A stretch of 14,221 bases of DNA from Ruminococcaceae bacterium UBA7127 (GTDB lineage: Bacteria > Bacillota > Clostridia > Oscillospirales > Acutalibacteraceae). Where the stretch lies: positions 655 to 14,875 of the forward strand of contig DKXL01000013.1 of NCBI GenBank assembly GCA_002493005.1, given 5' to 3'. Below are positions 1-7,260 of this stretch, one piece after another. Each line of letters begins with the position of its first letter. Within the stretch, counting starts at the first letter, position 1. The position numbers and the translations under genes were made by a program. The notes under the pieces were generated by a model. That model saw nothing but the letters and a program-made list of their open reading frames with translations, searched no databases and had not been told where the DNA came from.

Positions 1-155
1 TCAACCTCAAACTCGTCCTCGATTGACATAAGCAAATCAACTACGTCAAGTGAGTCTGCGCCGAGATCCTCCTGCAAATCTGTATCAGCAGTAATTGTAT
101 CCTCTTCAACGTCAAACTGCTCAGCAAGAATTGCCTTTACCTTTTCTAATACCAT
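1..155 (-). CDS. acpP: Acyl carrier protein, N-terminal part (runs off the window)
   Basis: The reverse strand starts with ATG at 155-153 and reads MVLEKVKAIL, then acidic residues and the motif GADSLDVVDLL. The serine of this DSL motif is the known site of 4'-phosphopantetheine attachment in acyl carrier proteins, which hold growing acyl chains during fatty acid synthesis in the cytoplasm. About 51 codons are visible; the family is usually 75-80 residues, so the C-terminal third lies outside the window. The start has a strong Shine-Dalgarno GGGAGG (complement of 164-169) 8 nt upstream. The gene diverges from the aromatic operon and may share its control region. Identity is nearly certain; whether it is the housekeeping ACP or a second copy cannot be told from this piece. 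Confidence 0.95.
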   Translation of the reverse strand, partial: MVLEKVKAILAEQFDVEEDTITADTDLQEDLGADSLDVVDLLMSIEDEFEV

Positions 156-206
156 TATAAATTCCTCCCATTAATTAAATAATTATGATGTGCCCAAAGT
201 AAATTA

Positions 207-236
207 TGGACAAAAGCACGTGTTATATGCTACAAT
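207..236 (+). promoter_or_regulatory. Candidate extended -10 promoter for the aro operon
   Basis: TGGACA (207-212), an 18-nt spacer and TACAAT (231-236) preceded by TG at 228-229 form a good extended -10 promoter. Transcription would start near 243, leaving about 150 nt of leader before aroE. It interleaves with the candidate acpP promoter on the other strand. A second, weaker candidate nearer aroE is TTGCAT (336-341), 18 nt, TAAAAT (360-365), which would leave a leader of about 20 nt. Confidence 0.5.
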
Positions 237-249
237 GGTATGAAAGCAA
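222..249 (-). promoter_or_regulatory. Candidate promoter for acpP
   Basis: On the reverse strand TTGCTT (complement of 244-249) is followed after 16 nt by TATAAC (complement of 222-227), a fair sigma-A-type promoter. It would give a leader of about 60 nt before acpP. The -35 lies inside the 18-bp palindrome at 244-261. The match is moderate, so the call is tentative. Confidence 0.35.
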
Positions 250-261
250 AATGTTTTGCTT
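244..261. repeat. 18-bp perfect palindrome between divergent promoters
   Basis: AAGCAAAATGTTTTGCTT is a perfect 8-bp inverted repeat around TG. It covers the -35 of the leftward acpP promoter candidate and the predicted transcription start of the rightward aro promoter candidate. That is where a repressor operator would be expected. I do not recognise the site as matching a known regulator. Confidence 0.5.
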
Positions 262-334
262 CTCTTCACTTATATTATTGATTATTTACCGCTTTGTCAA
301 TATATATTTTAAATTTTTTGAAAAAATTTTTGTT

Positions 335-377
335 TTTGCATAAATAAGTGCTTTTAAGTTAAAATTTGCATAGATAA
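335..377 (+). repeat. Pair of 13-bp direct repeats upstream of aroE
   Basis: TTTGCATAAATAA (335-347) and TTTGCATAGATAA (365-377) differ at one base and start 30 bp apart, about three helical turns. They flank the weaker aroE-proximal -10 candidate at 360-365. They could be tandem protein-binding sites, but the region is very AT-rich, so chance similarity is possible. Confidence 0.35.
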
Positions 378-393
378 AATCGGAGGTAATTTT

Positions 394-1245
394 ATGTCAA
401 CCAAAAAATATGCCGTAATCGGTCATCCAATCGGTCACACAATGTCGCCGTTTATTCACAAAAGATTATTTTCGCTTCAGGGCATTGAGGCTGAATACAC
501 TAAAATTGACGTTGCTCCCGAGGATTTGGCTGACGAATACAAAAACGTTTTGTCAAGGCTTGACGGCTACAACATAACCATTCCGCACAAGCAAAATATA
601 ATTGAGCAGATAGACAAAATTGATGACAAGGCAAAAATGTACGGCAGTGTTAACACAGTATCAAATGTTGACGGCATTGCCACAGGCTATACCACCGACC
701 CCGACGGATTTTTGAAGGCTTTGGAAGCCGCAGGCATTGTTCTTGAAGGCAGAATCGTTATTCTCGGCTGCGGCGGAGTTGCGCGCACTATGGCATATGA
801 GGTAGTCCTTAAGAAGCAACCGCTTCTGTTTGCCGTACGAAAAGAGGATGTTGAAATTGCAAAGCATTTGTGCGAAGAAATTTGCCAAGCAATCCCGTCA
901 GCAAAGGTCAGCTTTTGTCTGATTGACGAGCTTTCGGGCAATATTGATGTACTTATAAACGCAACTCCTATCGGAATGTATCCCAAGGTTGAAAGCGTTC
1001 CCGTTACAGACGAGATAATTGACAGCTGTGCCGCAGTGTTTGACGCAGTTTACAATCCGCTTGAAACTCTGCTTATCCAAAAAGCCAAGGCAAACGGTGC
1101 GAAGGCTGTGGGAGGAATGTCAATGCTGGTATGGCAGGCGGTTGTGGCTCACGAAAAATGGTACGGCGCAAAATTTGACCCGAAAGACATTGAAAGGCTG
1201 TGTATTGACTCAGCCGAAGAGCTAAAAAAGCATTTTGATAAATAA
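394..1245 (+). CDS. aroE: Shikimate dehydrogenase (NADP+)
   Basis: The 283-residue product is predicted to reduce 3-dehydroshikimate to shikimate with NADPH in the cytoplasm. The N-terminal substrate domain has GHPIGHTMSP (10-19) and NITIPHK with the catalytic Lys at 66. SVNTV is at 85-89 and the conserved Asp is Asp102 in TTDPDG. The Rossmann loop GCGGVA follows at 125-130. Length is normal for AroE. The start is set by CGGAGG (381-386) 7 nt before ATG. It is the first gene of the aromatic block, with aroK beginning 20 nt after its stop. The quinate/shikimate paralogue YdiB is an alternative family member, but the operon context favours biosynthetic AroE. Confidence 0.96.
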   Translation: MSTKKYAVIGHPIGHTMSPFIHKRLFSLQGIEAEYTKIDVAPEDLADEYKNVLSRLDGYNITIPHKQNIIEQIDKIDDKAKMYGSVNTVSNVDGIATGYTTDPDGFLKALEAAGIVLEGRIVILGCGGVARTMAYEVVLKKQPLLFAVRKEDVEIAKHLCEEICQAIPSAKVSFCLIDELSGNIDVLINATPIGMYPKVESVPVTDEIIDSCAAVFDAVYNPLETLLIQKAKANGAKAVGGMSMLVWQAVVAHEKWYGAKFDPKDIERLCIDSAEELKKHFDK

Positions 1246-1265
1246 AAATATTTTTGAGGTTTAGA

Positions 1266-1778
1266 ATGAACAACATAGTGCTATGCGGATTTATGGGTTG
1301 CGGCAAATCAACCGTCGGCAAAAATCTTGCTCGCAAAACAGGCAAAAAGTTTCTGGATATGGATACATATATTGAAAAAAAAGCAGGAATGAGTGTTTCC
1401 GAGATTTTTGAAAAGCACGGCGAAAACGGATTCAGAGATATGGAGCACGAGGCTTGCAAAGAGCTTTCCGAGATGAGTGATTTGGTTATTGCATCGGGCG
1501 GAGGCGCGTTTACATTTGAACGTAACATCGAGGTGTTTAAGGGCAAGGATAAAATAGTTTTTATTGACGTGCCGCTTGAAATCATTAAATATCGTCTTCG
1601 CAATGACAAAACGCGGCCGTTGCTTCAACGCCCTGATAAAGACAAGGCAATGAAAGAACTGTATGACAAGCGCAGACCACTGTATACTGCCGCTGCCGAC
1701 ATTATTTTAACAGGCAAAAATACTCCGCTGAAAACAGCGTTTGAGATTATTGAGGCGACAGACAATGCAAATGTCTAA
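1266..1778 (+). CDS. aroK: Shikimate kinase
   Basis: This enzyme phosphorylates shikimate to shikimate 3-phosphate with ATP. With the start at 1266 the protein has 170 residues, the family norm. It shows the Walker A loop GFMGCGKST (8-16), the DMD motif (31-33) for magnesium and shikimate, Arg57 in GFRDMEHEA, the GGG turn (78-80), and the RPLLQ lid segment. An in-frame TTG at 1254 would add four residues, but GAGG at 1256-1259 lies 6 nt before the ATG at 1266 and fixes that as the start. It follows aroE closely. About 100 nt separate it from the next gene, and that gap holds a strong promoter candidate. Confidence 0.96.
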   Translation: MNNIVLCGFMGCGKSTVGKNLARKTGKKFLDMDTYIEKKAGMSVSEIFEKHGENGFRDMEHEACKELSEMSDLVIASGGGAFTFERNIEVFKGKDKIVFIDVPLEIIKYRLRNDKTRPLLQRPDKDKAMKELYDKRRPLYTAAADIILTGKNTPLKTAFEIIEATDNANV

Positions 1779-1785
1779 GCCGCTA

Positions 1786-1814
1786 TTGACTATGGCGCTT
1801 TAAAGTGCTAAAAT
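1786..1814 (+). promoter_or_regulatory. Strong internal promoter candidate before aroF
   Basis: TTGACT (1786-1791), a 17-nt spacer and TAAAAT (1809-1814), with the extended -10 TG at 1806-1807, is the best promoter-like sequence in the window. It begins 7 nt after the aroK stop and would start a transcript near 1821, about 57 nt before aroF. It could drive aroF to pheA independently of aroE-aroK. Confidence 0.65.
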
Positions 1815-1877
1815 ATCTTTATTCTATTATATTAAATTAAATTTACTTAACATTAAAGATAAAGGAAGTTTTTCATT

Positions 1878-2885
1878 ATGATTATAGTTTTAAAACCATC
1901 TACTACCGAAGAACAGCTTAATAAATTCACTCAAAAGCTTAAGAACTCCTATGACGTCAAGGTAAACAAATGGGACGGTGTTCAATCAACCGTACTCGGA
2001 CTTATCGGCGACACAACAAGGATTGACATTGAGTATATTGACGCTCAGGACATTGTTGAGAGCGTAAAGCGTGTTCAGGAACCGTACAAGAAAGCTAACA
2101 GAAAATTCCATCCCGAAAATACAGCAATTAAAATTAATGACGAAGTAACAATCGGTGACGGAAGCCTGCACATTATGGCAGGTCCCTGTTCGGTTGAGAG
2201 CGAGGCGCAGATTGTTCAGATTGCAAAGGATGTAAAGGCATCGGGCGCAACACTGTTAAGGGGCGGAGCATTCAAACCACGCACATCACCGTATGCGTTT
2301 CAGGGTCTTAAATCAGAGGGTCTTGACCTTCTCAAAATCGCACGCAAAGAAACCGGTCTTCCTATTGTTACAGAAATTATGCGTGCTTCACACATTGATA
2401 TGTTTGAAAACGTTGACATAATTCAGGTCGGCGCAAGAAATATGCAGAACTTTGAGCTGTTAAAGGAGCTTGGCAAAATTGACAAGCCGATTCTTTTGAA
2501 GCGCGGTCTGTCGGCAACTATTGAGGAGTGGCTGATGAGCGCAGAATATATTATGGCAGGCGGCAACGACAAGGTTATGCTGTGTGAAAGAGGTATTCGC
2601 ACCTACGAAACCTTTACAAGAAATACTCTTGATATATCGGCTATTCCGATTATCAAAAAGCTATCTCATCTGCCTGTTATTGTTGACCCAAGCCACGCAT
2701 CAGGCAAATCGTGGCTTGTTGAGCCGCTTGCAATGTCTGCTGTTGCGGCAGGTGCAGACGGACTTATCATTGAAGTTCACAACGATCCGCCGCACGCGTG
2801 GTCAGACGGCGCACAGTCGCTGACTCCGCAACAGTTTGACGGCGTGGCAAAAAAAGTATTTGACCTAAAAAAGGCATTATCATAA
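1878..2885 (+). CDS. aroF: 3-Deoxy-7-phosphoheptulonate (DAHP) synthase, type I-beta with N-terminal regulatory domain
   Basis: It condenses phosphoenolpyruvate with erythrose 4-phosphate, the committed entry step of the shikimate pathway. The 335-residue protein has a ferredoxin-like N-terminal domain (about 1-70) and then the TIM-barrel catalytic domain. Landmarks are AGPCSVES (101-108), RGGAFKPRTSPYAFQG (128-143), LLKRG (206-210), VDPSHASG (269-276) and IIEVH (297-301). By analogy with the Thermotoga maritima enzyme, Cys104, His273, Glu299 and Asp310 bind the metal. In that relative the N-terminal domain gives feedback inhibition by tyrosine and phenylalanine, so the same is likely here. 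AAAGGAAG at 1861 onwards is the ribosome binding site. The gene has its own promoter candidate and is followed by tyrA after 14 nt. Confidence 0.95.
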   Translation: MIIVLKPSTTEEQLNKFTQKLKNSYDVKVNKWDGVQSTVLGLIGDTTRIDIEYIDAQDIVESVKRVQEPYKKANRKFHPENTAIKINDEVTIGDGSLHIMAGPCSVESEAQIVQIAKDVKASGATLLRGGAFKPRTSPYAFQGLKSEGLDLLKIARKETGLPIVTEIMRASHIDMFENVDIIQVGARNMQNFELLKELGKIDKPILLKRGLSATIEEWLMSAEYIMAGGNDKVMLCERGIRTYETFTRNTLDISAIPIIKKLSHLPVIVDPSHASGKSWLVEPLAMSAVAAGADGLIIEVHNDPPHAWSDGAQSLTPQQFDGVAKKVFDLKKALS

Positions 2886-2899
2886 TCGGAGGCTTTGCA

Positions 2900-3730
2900 A
2901 TGAACATTGCAGTTATTGGACTTGGAATAATCGGCGGCAGCTTTTGCAAGGCAATAAAAAAATATACAAATCACTATGTAATCGGCATTAACCGTACCGA
3001 GCAAACAGCTCAAAAGGCACTTGAATGCGGCGCTGTTGACGAAATAGGCAACGCAAGCAGCCTTTCAAAAGCCGACCTTGTTATTCTTTGTATGTACCCG
3101 CAGGCTGACGTGGACTTTGTTGAGCAAAACGGCAGTCTTATAAAAAAAGGTGCTGTTGTCACAGATGCTTCGGGCATAAAAAGAGCAATTTGCCCTCAGA
3201 TGACAGCGCTTGCCGAAAAATTCGGCTTTGTCTTTGTGGGCAGTCACCCGATGGCAGGCAAAGAGAAGAACGGCTTTGATGTGTCGGATGCTGACCTGTA
3301 TCATGGTGCAAGCTTTATTATTACTCCCTGCGGCGCTGACCAAAAACATGTTGATATGCTGTCGGACTTTGCCAAGTCGATAGGCTTTGGCAAAATCAAG
3401 CTTTCTAATCCCGAAGAGCACGACAGAATGATTGCGTTTACCTCTCAGCTTCCCCATGTGCTTGCGTGTTCATATGTTCTCAGCCCCTGCTGTCCCAATC
3501 ACAACGGATTCTCGGCAGGCAGCTACCGTGATGTTTCAAGGGTGGCAAACATCAACTCAAAACTGTGGAGCGAGCTTTTTCTTGAAAACAAAGAACCGCT
3601 GATTACCGAGCTTGACATACTGATTGACAATATAACCAAGATTAAAAACGCAATTAAAGCTGACGATAAAGAGTCGCTTACAGATTTGCTTGAGCAGGGG
3701 CACAAGGTTAAGGTTGCCCTTGGAGAATGA
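2900..3730 (+). CDS. tyrA: Prephenate dehydrogenase
   Basis: It oxidatively decarboxylates prephenate to 4-hydroxyphenylpyruvate, the precursor of tyrosine. The 276-residue protein begins with the dinucleotide-binding loop GLGIIGG and carries SHPMAG and the helix motif QLPHVLACSYV, both typical of TyrA; a histidine in the latter is the likely catalytic one. There is no C-terminal ACT domain, so it is the short form. The second strand of the nucleotide fold ends in INRT rather than an acidic residue, which hints at NADP+ preference; this is inference. Arogenate dehydrogenase activity cannot be excluded. CGGAGG (2887-2892) sets the start. The stop lies 17 nt before the chosen aroB start. Confidence 0.92.
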   Translation: MNIAVIGLGIIGGSFCKAIKKYTNHYVIGINRTEQTAQKALECGAVDEIGNASSLSKADLVILCMYPQADVDFVEQNGSLIKKGAVVTDASGIKRAICPQMTALAEKFGFVFVGSHPMAGKEKNGFDVSDADLYHGASFIITPCGADQKHVDMLSDFAKSIGFGKIKLSNPEEHDRMIAFTSQLPHVLACSYVLSPCCPNHNGFSAGSYRDVSRVANINSKLWSELFLENKEPLITELDILIDNITKIKNAIKADDKESLTDLLEQGHKVKVALGE

Positions 3731-3747
3731 GTGAAAGGATTATCATT

Positions 3748-4800
3748 ATGAAAACGATTCACGTTGATACGGGAAATCCCTATGATATACATATTGAAAG
3801 AGGAATAATTAATCGCTGCGGCTCAATCATAAGAGAGCTGTCGGGCGCACAAAAGGTTACTGTAATTACCGATTCAAATGTTGCGCCGCACTATCAGTGG
3901 TGTGTGCTCAATTCATTGTCCGAAGCAGGATTTACCGCCACATCACACGTTTTTCAGGCAGGCGAGCAATCCAAAAATCTGAGCACTATAGCCGAAATGT
4001 ATAACACGCTTGCTGACTTTAAGATGACGCGCAAGGATATTATCGTTGCACTCGGCGGCGGTGTTACAGGCGATATGGCAGGATTTGCCGCAGCCACATA
4101 TCTGCGCGGCATTGATTTTGTACAAATTCCGACATCTTTGCTTGCACAGGTTGACTCCTCTGTCGGCGGCAAAACAGGCGTTGACATTGCTCAGGGAAAA
4201 AACCTTGTAGGAGCGTTTTATCAGCCAAAGGCTGTGCTTATTGACCCCGACACTCTCAGCACTCTGCCCGACAAATTTATTTGTGACGGAATGGCTGAGG
4301 TTATAAAGTACGGATGCATAAAGGACAAGGACTTCTTTGACAGTCTTGCCAAAGGCAACGCGCTTGAAAATATTGAAGATGTAATTGAGCGCTGTGTAAC
4401 CATAAAGCGTGATGTTGTCAGCCGTGATGAACGCGAAGCAGGCGAACGAATACTGCTCAACTTCGGTCATACACTTGGTCACGCTATCGAGAAACTATAT
4501 AATTTTAACGGAATAACTCACGGAATGGCTGTTGCAATAGGAATGGTTCTCATTACAACGGCAGGAGAAAAAAACGGTATTACGCCACGGGGCACAGCCG
4601 ACAAAATCGCCGAGGTGTGCAGAACATACGGCTTGCCCACGAGCGATGAGGCTTCTTTGGTCGAAATTGCAAAGGCGGCTCAGACCGACAAAAAAACCTC
4701 CGGCTCTGACATTAACCTTGTTCTGCTTAATGAAATAGGCTCGAGCTTTACTCAAAAGGTTGAGCTTGAAAAGTTGTACGATTTTATCAGTAAAAATTGA
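3748..4800 (+). CDS. aroB: 3-Dehydroquinate synthase
   Basis: It converts DAHP to 3-dehydroquinate using catalytic NAD+ and a divalent metal. The protein shows ALGGGVTGDMAGF, PTSLLAQVDSSVGGKTG, the metal-site region GMAEVIKYG, and NFGHTLGHAIEK followed by HGMAVAIGM. These are all AroB signatures, and the 350-residue length is typical. An ATG at 3727 overlaps the tyrA stop and would add seven residues, but its Shine-Dalgarno is only 1 nt away. AAAGGA at 3734-3739 sits 8 nt before ATG 3748, and MKTIHVDTGNPYDIHI matches the usual AroB N-terminus, so 3748 is preferred. The gene is separated from aroA by about 100 nt containing a stable hairpin. Confidence 0.95.
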   Translation: MKTIHVDTGNPYDIHIERGIINRCGSIIRELSGAQKVTVITDSNVAPHYQWCVLNSLSEAGFTATSHVFQAGEQSKNLSTIAEMYNTLADFKMTRKDIIVALGGGVTGDMAGFAAATYLRGIDFVQIPTSLLAQVDSSVGGKTGVDIAQGKNLVGAFYQPKAVLIDPDTLSTLPDKFICDGMAEVIKYGCIKDKDFFDSLAKGNALENIEDVIERCVTIKRDVVSRDEREAGERILLNFGHTLGHAIEKLYNFNGITHGMAVAIGMVLITTAGEKNGITPRGTADKIAEVCRTYGLPTSDEASLVEIAKAAQTDKKTSGSDINLVLLNEIGSSFTQKVELEKLYDFISKN

Positions 4801-4855
4801 TAAATCGGCAATAAAGCAAAGTCGGCATATTCATCGACTATACTTTTACAATCGG

Positions 4856-4876
4856 AGTGCTTGCACAGCAAGCGCT
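4856..4876 (+). promoter_or_regulatory. 9-bp RNA hairpin upstream of the aroA ribosome binding site
   Basis: AGTGCTTGC (4856-4864), loop ACA, and GCAAGCGCT (4868-4876) form a 9-bp stem with one G-T wobble. No T-run follows, so it is not a standard terminator. It ends 10 nt before the aroA Shine-Dalgarno at 4887-4893. It may protect or mark an mRNA processing site, or affect aroA translation. Confidence 0.5.
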
Positions 4877-4901
4877 GATATTATATAAAGGAGCCGCAAA
4901 T

Positions 4902-6200
4902 ATGGCATTGTCAACTGACAAAAGCAGTAAACCGCATATAAAATATCTCCCCTTTACCCCAAACGGCACAGTAAATATTCCGCCGTCCAAAAGCGACGTG
5001 CACAGAGCAATCATCTGCGCCGCACTGTCAAAGGGCAGGTGCACCATCTCCCCTGTTGCCCTGTCAAATGACATTAAGGCGACAATCGGAGTAATTGAGG
5101 ATATGGGCGGCACGGCAAAAATTGACGGCAACACACTTACCGTTGACGGCACAAATATTTTTTCAGCCGACAACGTTACCCTTGACTGCGGCGAAAGCGG
5201 CAGTGCGCTGAGATTTTTTATTCCTGTTGCCGCAGCTGGCGGACTTAACGCCACCTTTGTGGGACACGGGCTGCTGCCACAGCGACCCATCGGCATCTTT
5301 ACCGAAGCACTGCCAAAGGCAGGCGTAAAATGTGAAACAGAGGGAGGTTTGCCGTTTAAAATAAGCGGCAGGCTCAAAAGCGGAAAATTTGAGATTCCGG
5401 GCAATATAAGTTCACAGTTCATAACAGGACTTTTGCTTGCGCTGCCTCTTGTTGAGGGCGACAGCGATATTGTTCTTACCTCCCCTATCGAGAGCGTGGG
5501 CTATATCAATATGACTATATACACAATGGCAAAATTCGGTGTGACGGTTCAGAGCACCGATTACGGCTGGCACATAAACGGATGCCAGTCATACAAACCC
5601 TGCAACTACACTACCGACGGTGACTGGTCACAAGCCGCATTCTTTATGGTTGCGGCGGCAATCGGCGGCAGAGTTACAGTTAACGGAGTAAACAAAAATT
5701 CTGCTCAGGGCGACAAAAAAATTGCCGAGCTTTTGTCGCAATTCGGCGCAAGGGTTGAACAAACCGAAACAAGTGTGACAGTTGAAAAGGGCAATCTTAA
5801 AGCAATTACAATAGACGCATCACAAATTCCCGACCTTGTGCCGGCACTGAGTGTATGCGCCGCATTTGCCAAGGGCACAACCAAAATTATAAATGCAGAA
5901 CGCTTGCGCATTAAGGAATGTGACCGTCTGACGGCAACAGCAGACCTGATAAACGCATTGGGCGGCAAAGCAAAAGAACTGTCCGACGGACTTGAGATTG
6001 AGGGAACGGACAGGCTTAGGGGCGGTTTTGCACAGGGCTGTAACGACCACAGAATTGTAATGTCTGCCGGTGTTTGCGCCGCAGGGCTTGACGGTGAAAT
6101 AGAGTGCACCTACGCAATGAGCATCAACAAAAGCTATCCCGATTTTTACACAGATTATAACAGCATTGGAGGAAAGGCAAATGTCCTCGACCTTAGGTGA
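4902..6200 (+). CDS. aroA: 5-Enolpyruvylshikimate-3-phosphate synthase
   Basis: EPSP synthase joins shikimate 3-phosphate to phosphoenolpyruvate. The 432-residue protein has PPSKSDVHRAI with Lys30, DCGESGSALRFF (95-106), LPQRP (125-129), ISSQFITG, a DGDWSQAAFF segment, RIKECDRL and NDHRIVMS. These cover the substrate- and phosphate-binding sites of both inverse alpha/beta domains. A GTG at 4857 would extend the protein by 15 residues into the upstream hairpin. AAAGGAG (4887-4893) is 8 nt before ATG 4902 and supports the shorter start. The phosphoenolpyruvate-site motif reads CGESGSALRF rather than the LGNAGTAMRP of the well-studied class I enzymes. The 3' end overlaps aroC by 20 nt, indicating translational coupling. 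Confidence 0.95.
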   Translation: MALSTDKSSKPHIKYLPFTPNGTVNIPPSKSDVHRAIICAALSKGRCTISPVALSNDIKATIGVIEDMGGTAKIDGNTLTVDGTNIFSADNVTLDCGESGSALRFFIPVAAAGGLNATFVGHGLLPQRPIGIFTEALPKAGVKCETEGGLPFKISGRLKSGKFEIPGNISSQFITGLLLALPLVEGDSDIVLTSPIESVGYINMTIYTMAKFGVTVQSTDYGWHINGCQSYKPCNYTTDGDWSQAAFFMVAAAIGGRVTVNGVNKNSAQGDKKIAELLSQFGARVEQTETSVTVEKGNLKAITIDASQIPDLVPALSVCAAFAKGTTKIINAERLRIKECDRLTATADLINALGGKAKELSDGLEIEGTDRLRGGFAQGCNDHRIVMSAGVCAAGLDGEIECTYAMSINKSYPDFYTDYNSIGGKANVLDLR

Positions 6201-7251
6201 TAAAATTAAAATTTCAATATTCGGCGAAAGTCACGGAAACGGCATTGGAGTTGTTGCGGACGGACTTCCTGCCGGAGTTAAAATAGACTTTGACAAGGTG
6301 CTTACGCAGATGGCACGCCGTGCACCCGGCAAAGATAAAACCGCTACCCCTCGCAAGGAAAGCGACCTGCCGAGGATTTTGTCGGGTATGCTTGATGATA
6401 CGCTGACGGGCGCACCGCTTTGCGCCGTGATTGAAAACACAAATACCAGAAGCGGCGACTACGGCAATTTGTTAAGCTGTCCTCGTCCGGGTCACAGTGA
6501 TTACACCGCTTTTGTAAAGTACAACGGAGCTAACGACATCAGAGGCGGCGGTCATTTTTCGGGCAGGCTCACAGCTCCTATTGTATTTGCAGGTGCAGTA
6601 TGCCGCCAGATACTTGAGCAAAAGGGTATTAAAATTGCCGCACACATCAGCAGTATAGGCAAGGTGTGTGACAGAAATTTTGACCCTGTTAATATTGACA
6701 ACAACTTAATTGACAGACTGAATTTGTCCTCTTTTGCGCTGATTGACCAAAGTGCCGAGGACAAAATGAGAGAGGTTGTTGAGAGTGCCCGAATGAGCCT
6801 TGACAGTGTCGGCGGTACTATTGAGTGCGTTGTAACAGGCATTGACGCAGGCTTTGGCGACCCGATGTTTGACGGCGTTGAGGGTGTTATAGCCAAGGCT
6901 GTGTTTGGCGTGCCAGCCATAAAGGGAATTGAGTTTGGCAAGGGCTTTGAGCTTTCGCAAATGCGTGGTTCAGAGTCTAACGACCCGTTTGAATACAAGG
7001 ACGGCAAGGTTGTTACCTTAACCAACAACTGCGGAGGCATTTTGGGCGGAATCACAAACGGTATGCCGATAATCTTCAAAGCAGCAGTAAAGCCTACTCC
7101 GTCAATTTCTCAAAAGCAGCAAACGGTTGATTTGCAAACAAAGCAAAATGCCGAGCTTGAAATCAAGGGCAGACACGACCCCTGCATTGTGCCGAGAGCC
7201 GTACCTGTAATTGAGGCGGTAACCGCCATTGCCATTATTAACCTTATGTGA
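6181..7251 (+). CDS. aroC: Chorismate synthase
   Basis: It removes phosphate from EPSP to make chorismate, using reduced FMN without net redox change. The 356-residue protein shows FGESHGNGIGVVADGLPAG near the N-terminus, then RRAPGKDK, the signatures RPGHSDY and RGGGHFSGR, and GRHDPCIVPRAVPVIEA near the end. An in-frame TTG at 6166 would add five residues, but GGAGG at 6168-6172 lies 8 nt before ATG 6181, which is taken as the start. That start is inside the last codons of aroA. Its stop is fused to the pheA ribosome binding site, so aroA, aroC and pheA are probably translated as a coupled group. Confidence 0.96.
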   Translation: MSSTLGDKIKISIFGESHGNGIGVVADGLPAGVKIDFDKVLTQMARRAPGKDKTATPRKESDLPRILSGMLDDTLTGAPLCAVIENTNTRSGDYGNLLSCPRPGHSDYTAFVKYNGANDIRGGGHFSGRLTAPIVFAGAVCRQILEQKGIKIAAHISSIGKVCDRNFDPVNIDNNLIDRLNLSSFALIDQSAEDKMREVVESARMSLDSVGGTIECVVTGIDAGFGDPMFDGVEGVIAKAVFGVPAIKGIEFGKGFELSQMRGSESNDPFEYKDGKVVTLTNNCGGILGGITNGMPIIFKAAVKPTPSISQKQQTVDLQTKQNAELEIKGRHDPCIVPRAVPVIEAVTAIAIINLM

Positions 7252-7260
7252 GGTATATTT

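Noticed and set aside
311..337. Intrinsic terminator at AAATTTTTT-G-AAAAAATTT followed by T-rich sequence
   Set aside because: The stem has only A-T pairs and a one-base centre, so it would be too weak as a terminator.
237..393. T-box riboswitch in the aroE leader
   Set aside because: No conserved T-box sequence or large terminator/antiterminator stems are seen, and the leader is short.
1795..1808. Terminator hairpin after aroK (GCGCTTTAAAGTGC)
   Set aside because: The arms leave no proper loop and no T-run follows; the sequence is better explained as the spacer of the aroF promoter.
4838..5422. Long reverse-strand open frame opposite aroA
   Set aside because: It is a shadow of aroA: no ribosome binding site, no recognisable domain, and aroA is fully supported on the other strand. 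The same applies to the reverse frames opposite aroK, aroB, aroC and pheA.
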